This document shows positions 6,627 through 9,541 of a stretch of 9,541 bases of DNA, in pieces. The notes beneath the pieces were generated by a model, which was not told the DNA's origin, did no database searches, and was given only the letters and a program-made list of their open reading frames with translations. The stretch spans positions 1-9,541 of the forward strand of contig CAZXDP010000076.1 of NCBI GenBank assembly GCA_964639255.1. Reading direction: 5' to 3'. The DNA comes from NZQO01 sp964639255. GTDB lineage: Bacteria > Bacteroidota > Bacteroidia > Flavobacteriales > Flavobacteriaceae. The position numbers were made by a program, and so were the translations under genes. The stretch's first letter is position 1. Each line of letters starts with the position of its first letter.

Positions 6627-6676
6627 CAATGCATTGAAACCCTCTCAAGCATAATAATTGAATTGCGTGGGTTTCA
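6627..6676 (+). other. Inverted repeats in the M1-MFS intergenic region
   Basis: This 124-base gap holds a perfect 10-base palindrome CAATGCATTG (6627-6636). It overlaps the left arm of a second inverted repeat, TGAAACCC (6635-6642) and GGGTTTCA (6669-6676), separated by 26 bases. There is no T tract after either, so a classical terminator is not supported. They could be a weak 3'-end structure for the M1 transcript or a regulator site near the next promoter. Confidence 0.3.
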
Positions 6677-6694
6677 TGGAAATTCCTATCTTGG
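6663..6694 (+). promoter_or_regulatory. Candidate promoter for the MFS transporter gene
   Basis: TTG (6663-6665), 21 bases, then TATCTTGG (6687-6694) resembles the flavobacterial pair TTG and TAnnTTTG with one mismatch in the -7 box and normal spacing. The ATG follows 26 bases after the -7 box. The right arm of the inverted repeat at 6669-6676 lies in the spacer, so binding there could affect initiation. The assignment rests on pattern alone. Confidence 0.35.
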
Positions 6695-6720
6695 AGATTC
6701 GTTAGGCAACTATACACTCC

Positions 6721-8004
6721 ATGGCTTCTTCTGCTACTAGAAAGCAACCTTTATACATATTGTTGTTATTGATTTTGGCTGGGGAGGCCATTTTTATTCT
6801 GCCGTTTGTATTGGCGCGTGTTTTTCGTCCCACGGTATTAGAGGTGTTTCAACTTACCAATTTAGAATTGGGCCTCTGCTTCTCGGTATATGGCATCGTA
6901 GCCCTGGTTTCGTACTTGTTTGGCGGTCCGCTGGCAGACCGGTTTCATCCGCGTATCTTAATGGCAATAGCCTTGGTACTTACCGCCCTTGGCGGATTCT
7001 ATTATGCCCGCTTTCCCAACTATACCCAACTACAGTTACTATATGGCTATTGGGGATTTACCACCATTTTTCTATTCTGGGCCGCAATGATTAAGGCTAC
7101 GCGAATGTGGGGCGGCAGCGATAAGCAAGGAAAGGCTTTTGGCTTTTTAGATGGCGGCCGCGGATTGGTAGCTGCCAGTTTTGGTTTGTTAGGTGTCTTC
7201 GTATTTTCCTATTTTTTGCCTAGCGACAACGCCTTTGCATCCCTGGCACAACGGAAAGCAGCCTTTGAGGAAGTCATCGTTTCTTGCTCGATCATTATAC
7301 TTTTCATCGCTTTACTTGTGCTCTTATTTCTGAAACCCCAGAGTGCCGAAAAAGAACGGTCTATCTCGAACCAATGGAACGTCCTTTTGAAAAATTTTAA
7401 GACGGTAAGTGCCATTCCATCGGTTTGGTTGTTAATGATCATAATATTATGCGGCTATACTGGCTATAAGACTACCGATGTGTTCTCGCTTTATGCAAGG
7501 GAGGTGATGAAGTTCAATGAGGTTGATGCTGCCAAGGTAGGCACCTTTTTACTGTATATACGGCCCATAACGGGTGTACTGGTAGGATTTCTGGCCGATA
7601 GGACGAGAGGTACGCTACTGCTAATCGTAGGATTTGCCATTATGCTCTTGGGCAGCCTTATTTTCGCTTCAGGCATTTTGGGCCCCAACTTGGTTTTTCC
7701 GTTCTTAGGTAGTATCCTCTTAACCGCATTGGGGGTGTATGCCGCGCGGGTACTTTATTTCGCAGTGCTTCGGGAAGCAAATATTCCGTTGGCCGCTACG
7801 GGTACCGCGGTAGGGCTCATCTCACTTGTAGGCTATACGCCGGATATCTTCGCAGGGCCCGCAATAGGCTTTTTATTAGATAACTCCCCTGGAGAAATTG
7901 GCCATCAACACACATTTTTAATGCTAGCGGGGTTTTCGGTTGTTGGCTTATGGGCTTCGGTGGCATTGTACCGCTTGGCACGCCGCCCTGGAATATCCCT
8001 TTAG
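6721..8004 (+). CDS. Major facilitator superfamily transporter
   Basis: The 427-residue inner-membrane protein has about twelve hydrophobic segments in two halves, separated by a charged cytoplasmic loop near residues 207-230 (KPQSAEKER). The MFS motif A appears as GGPLADRFHPR (68-78) after the second segment, and a weaker counterpart, GFLADRTRG, sits in the second half. The stretch WAAMIKATRMWGG and GKAFGFLDGGRGLVA (about 120-151) is typical of a group of Bacteroidota and enteric carriers often annotated as YihN-like or simply MFS. The substrate cannot be assigned from sequence. Many bacterial relatives are thought to move small organic anions or sugars. The stop TAG shares bases with the stop of the convergent App1 gene, leaving no room for a terminator between them. 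Confidence 0.92.
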   Translation: MASSATRKQPLYILLLLILAGEAIFILPFVLARVFRPTVLEVFQLTNLELGLCFSVYGIVALVSYLFGGPLADRFHPRILMAIALVLTALGGFYYARFPNYTQLQLLYGYWGFTTIFLFWAAMIKATRMWGGSDKQGKAFGFLDGGRGLVAASFGLLGVFVFSYFLPSDNAFASLAQRKAAFEEVIVSCSIIILFIALLVLLFLKPQSAEKERSISNQWNVLLKNFKTVSAIPSVWLLMIIILCGYTGYKTTDVFSLYAREVMKFNEVDAAKVGTFLLYIRPITGVLVGFLADRTRGTLLLIVGFAIMLLGSLIFASGILGPNLVFPFLGSILLTALGVYAARVLYFAVLREANIPLAATGTAVGLISLVGYTPDIFAGPAIGFLLDNSPGEIGHQHTFLMLAGFSVVGLWASVALYRLARRPGISL

Positions 8005-8969
8005 GAAATTACGCCAATATTTCGAGAATGCGCAAGGGCCGTATCGCTATCATCGTAATAGTATACCGACACATTTAGCGATTCGATGTTTTGAAGCACC
8101 TTTACCACCGCCTCTTTTTTCTTCTTCCGTGTTTGCCGAATATAAATTGCCTTTACATTTTTTGGGAAAATCTTGCATACCCTTTCATAGAGATAGGGAT
8201 CCTTTTGCGAATCGTCTCCCAACAGCACGTATTGCAACTTGGGGTAGAATGAGATGATATCTTTAATTTTCTCAAATTTATGGTCATGGCTGCCACCGCC
8301 CGACCGGAAGAAATCCAACAATCCGGTTTTTATTTTTTTCAGCTTGATAACCGCCTTGGGCAACTCGTGCAATTTAGCAAACTCATCTATAAAACGATAA
8401 AGGTTCCATTCGCTACTGGAAACAAAGAAAAACGAATTGGAAGCCGCCTTGCTATCTTGTCCGGCCTCGCTTAAGGCTTGGTAATGGGAAACCACATCGT
8501 TGAATACCTTTCGCTTGTGAAGATTTTTGGACAACATAACATACAATTTCTTGAAAATGTTACTGCTGTGGGATATGAGAAAGGTGTCATCTATATCAGA
8601 AATGATGCCGTACTGACTTTCATATGGCTTTAAAAGCTCCCCTTTCTCTACAATTCCAAATCCGTTGAAATTACAGCTAACCGAGTAGGTGTGCCAGCCA
8701 GGTTCCAACGGCTTGCTATACGGTAACGTAAAGCGAAAATAACCATCATCCAACGTTTTGGTGGAAACTTCGATATCGCCAAAAAACAGGGTCACCTCTT
8801 TGTTCGCGATGGGCGAAATAGTGAACATATGGAATATGGAGAATGCGTGTTTAATGCCCTTTCTATCGATTCGGTACTTATCTGGAGCCCACGACTTGAA
8901 TACGTGTCCAAAAACGACCAATTCTTCATTGTTTACATAACCACGGTAGAGTTGTAAATCGAGTTTCAT
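8001..8969 (-). CDS. App1-family phosphatidate phosphatase (HAD-like)
   Basis: The 322-residue product has no signal peptide or membrane segment. Residues 1-115 form a beta-rich N-terminal domain (LYRGYVNNEELVVFGHVF), and residues 120-315 are the App1 catalytic domain (PF09949, formerly DUF2183). It shows HAD motifs in order: SDIDDT (Asp125 nucleophile, Asp127 acid/base, Thr129), FVSSSEWNLY (Ser184-186 region), the Lys of DHKFEKI (Lys231) and LLGDDSQKD (Asp252, Asp253, magnesium ligands). Yeast App1 is a magnesium-dependent phosphatidate phosphatase that makes diacylglycerol. Activity of the bacterial members is inferred from this. It is transcribed divergently from a lipid kinase gene 64 bases away that performs the reverse phosphorylation, which supports a lipid role. 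Its stop codon overlaps that of the MFS gene. Confidence 0.9.
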   Translation of the reverse strand: MKLDLQLYRGYVNNEELVVFGHVFKSWAPDKYRIDRKGIKHAFSIFHMFTISPIANKEVTLFFGDIEVSTKTLDDGYFRFTLPYSKPLEPGWHTYSVSCNFNGFGIVEKGELLKPYESQYGIISDIDDTFLISHSSNIFKKLYVMLSKNLHKRKVFNDVVSHYQALSEAGQDSKAASNSFFFVSSSEWNLYRFIDEFAKLHELPKAVIKLKKIKTGLLDFFRSGGGSHDHKFEKIKDIISFYPKLQYVLLGDDSQKDPYLYERVCKIFPKNVKAIYIRQTRKKKKEAVVKVLQNIESLNVSVYYYDDSDTALAHSRNIGVIS

Positions 8970-9033
8970 TCTTCGGAAAACATTAACAATTCGCTTTTTT
9001 CAAAATAATTAATTTTAAGCACAATCGTTCCCA
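8970..9033. promoter_or_regulatory. Divergent promoter region between App1 phosphatase and lipid kinase
   Basis: These 64 A/T-rich bases must hold the start signals of both divergent genes unless one is read from further away. On the plus strand TAATTTTA (9010-9017) is one base from the TAnnTTTG box. On the minus strand TTATTTTG (complement of 9001-9008) is also one base off. The two candidate -7 boxes lie side by side with no clear -33 partner at standard spacing. The pair may compete for polymerase or share a regulator. Confidence 0.35.
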
Positions 9034-9541
9034 ATGAAATCTAAAAAGAAAATCCTATTAGTGGTAAACCCCATTGCGGGAGGCACTTCCAAAGAATCGC
9101 TTCTTTCTCTGGTAAAACGAGAGGCCATACAGCGCGACGTAACGCTTTCGATATTTGCCACTACTGGTAAGAATGATGAAGCACAGTTAAGAAAAGAGAT
9201 CGAACAACACCGCCCCCAACGCGTTCTGGTTGCCGGGGGCGATGGTACTATTAAACTGGTGGCCGAAGTGCTCAACGGGATGGATATTTCGGTAGGCATT
9301 TTACCCGCTGGTTCTGCCAACGGTCTTGCGACGCATTTCAACATTCCCGACAATCAACGCGAACAGTTGGAAATTGCCCTAGGAACGCATACCATAATGG
9401 CCGACCGCTTGTTAGTGAACAATAAGGTTTGCCTGCACTTGGCCGATTTAGGCATTAACGCTGAATTGATCAAGAATTACGAGCGATCGCAAATTCGTGG
9501 AAAGCTGGGTTATATCTTGCAAAGCATCCCCACCCTTTTTA
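9034..9541 (+). CDS. Diacylglycerol/lipid kinase family protein (5' part, runs off the window)
   Basis: The first 169 codons are present, open to the window edge. The N-terminus KKILLVVNPIAGG (5-17) is the glycine-containing entry strand of DAGK_cat kinases. GGDGT (68-72) is the nucleotide-binding and catalytic signature, and LPAGSANGLA (about 90-99) is the bacterial form of the LPxGTxN motif. DLGINAEL (about 147-154) fits the start of the second, beta-sandwich domain, where a catalytic Asp is expected outside the visible part. Members phosphorylate diacylglycerol or related lipids with ATP (DgkB/YegS type) at the inner face of the membrane. It faces away from the App1 phosphatase gene, whose product would carry out the opposite reaction. 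True lipid substrate is not determined by sequence. The usual full length is about 290-310 residues. Confidence 0.92.
   Translation, partial: MKSKKKILLVVNPIAGGTSKESLLSLVKREAIQRDVTLSIFATTGKNDEAQLRKEIEQHRPQRVLVAGGDGTIKLVAEVLNGMDISVGILPAGSANGLATHFNIPDNQREQLEIALGTHTIMADRLLVNNKVCLHLADLGINAELIKNYERSQIRGKLGYILQSIPTLF

Noticed and set aside
9301..9333. GSAN in place of GTxN in the lipid kinase as a damaged motif
   Set aside because: The form LPAGSANG is, as far as I recall, common among Bacteroidota members of the family, so it is not a sign of loss.

Overview
The window looks like part of a chromosome of the Bacteroidota, most likely a marine Flavobacteriaceae. The reasons are signal peptides ending in LLAQ, LLSQ or AVAQ, start codons without clear Shine-Dalgarno sequences, TAnnTTTG-like promoter boxes, and short stand-alone four-helix-bundle genes of the 23S-rRNA intervening-sequence protein (IVP/S23) family scattered between housekeeping genes. 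No tRNA, rRNA, CRISPR array or transposase gene is visible, and no gene-free stretch exceeds about 125 bases.

Layout. Bases 1-152 hold the 3' end of an IVP-family gene, followed by four degenerate heptamers that stop 8 bases before the ATG of a large acyl-CoA dehydrogenase (232-2040), which ends at a good intrinsic terminator. Next comes a same-strand run of exported proteins: a PD40/TolB-like beta-propeller protein (2146-3015), an M28 metallopeptidase with a C-terminal fibronectin-III-like domain (3069-4409), a second, complete IVP-family gene (4445-4801) and an M1-family aminopeptidase (4926-6596). A major facilitator transporter follows (6721-8004). It converges on an App1-type phosphatidate phosphatase on the minus strand (8001-8969), and the two stop codons overlap in the tetramer TTAG. 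Divergent from App1, across a 64-base gap, is a diacylglycerol/lipid kinase gene (from 9034) that runs off the window.

How the genes work together. The acyl-CoA dehydrogenase carries out the first oxidation of beta-oxidation. The M28 and M1 enzymes, both with signal peptides and zinc-site motifs, would trim peptides outside the cytoplasm. The App1 phosphatase and the lipid kinase catalyse opposing steps (phosphatidate to diacylglycerol and back), so the pair could set the balance of these lipids.

The most unusual structure is the repeated pairing of an IVP gene with a heptanucleotide array placed just upstream of the next gene's start codon. At the complete copy, a perfect 10-bp inverted repeat encloses gene and array, one end abutting the stop codon of the M28 gene. 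This looks like a small cassette inserted between two peptidase genes. A second curiosity is a 51-bp GC-rich imperfect palindrome inside the M1 coding sequence. It keeps the frame and adds a low-complexity Pro/Gly/Ser/Asn stretch.
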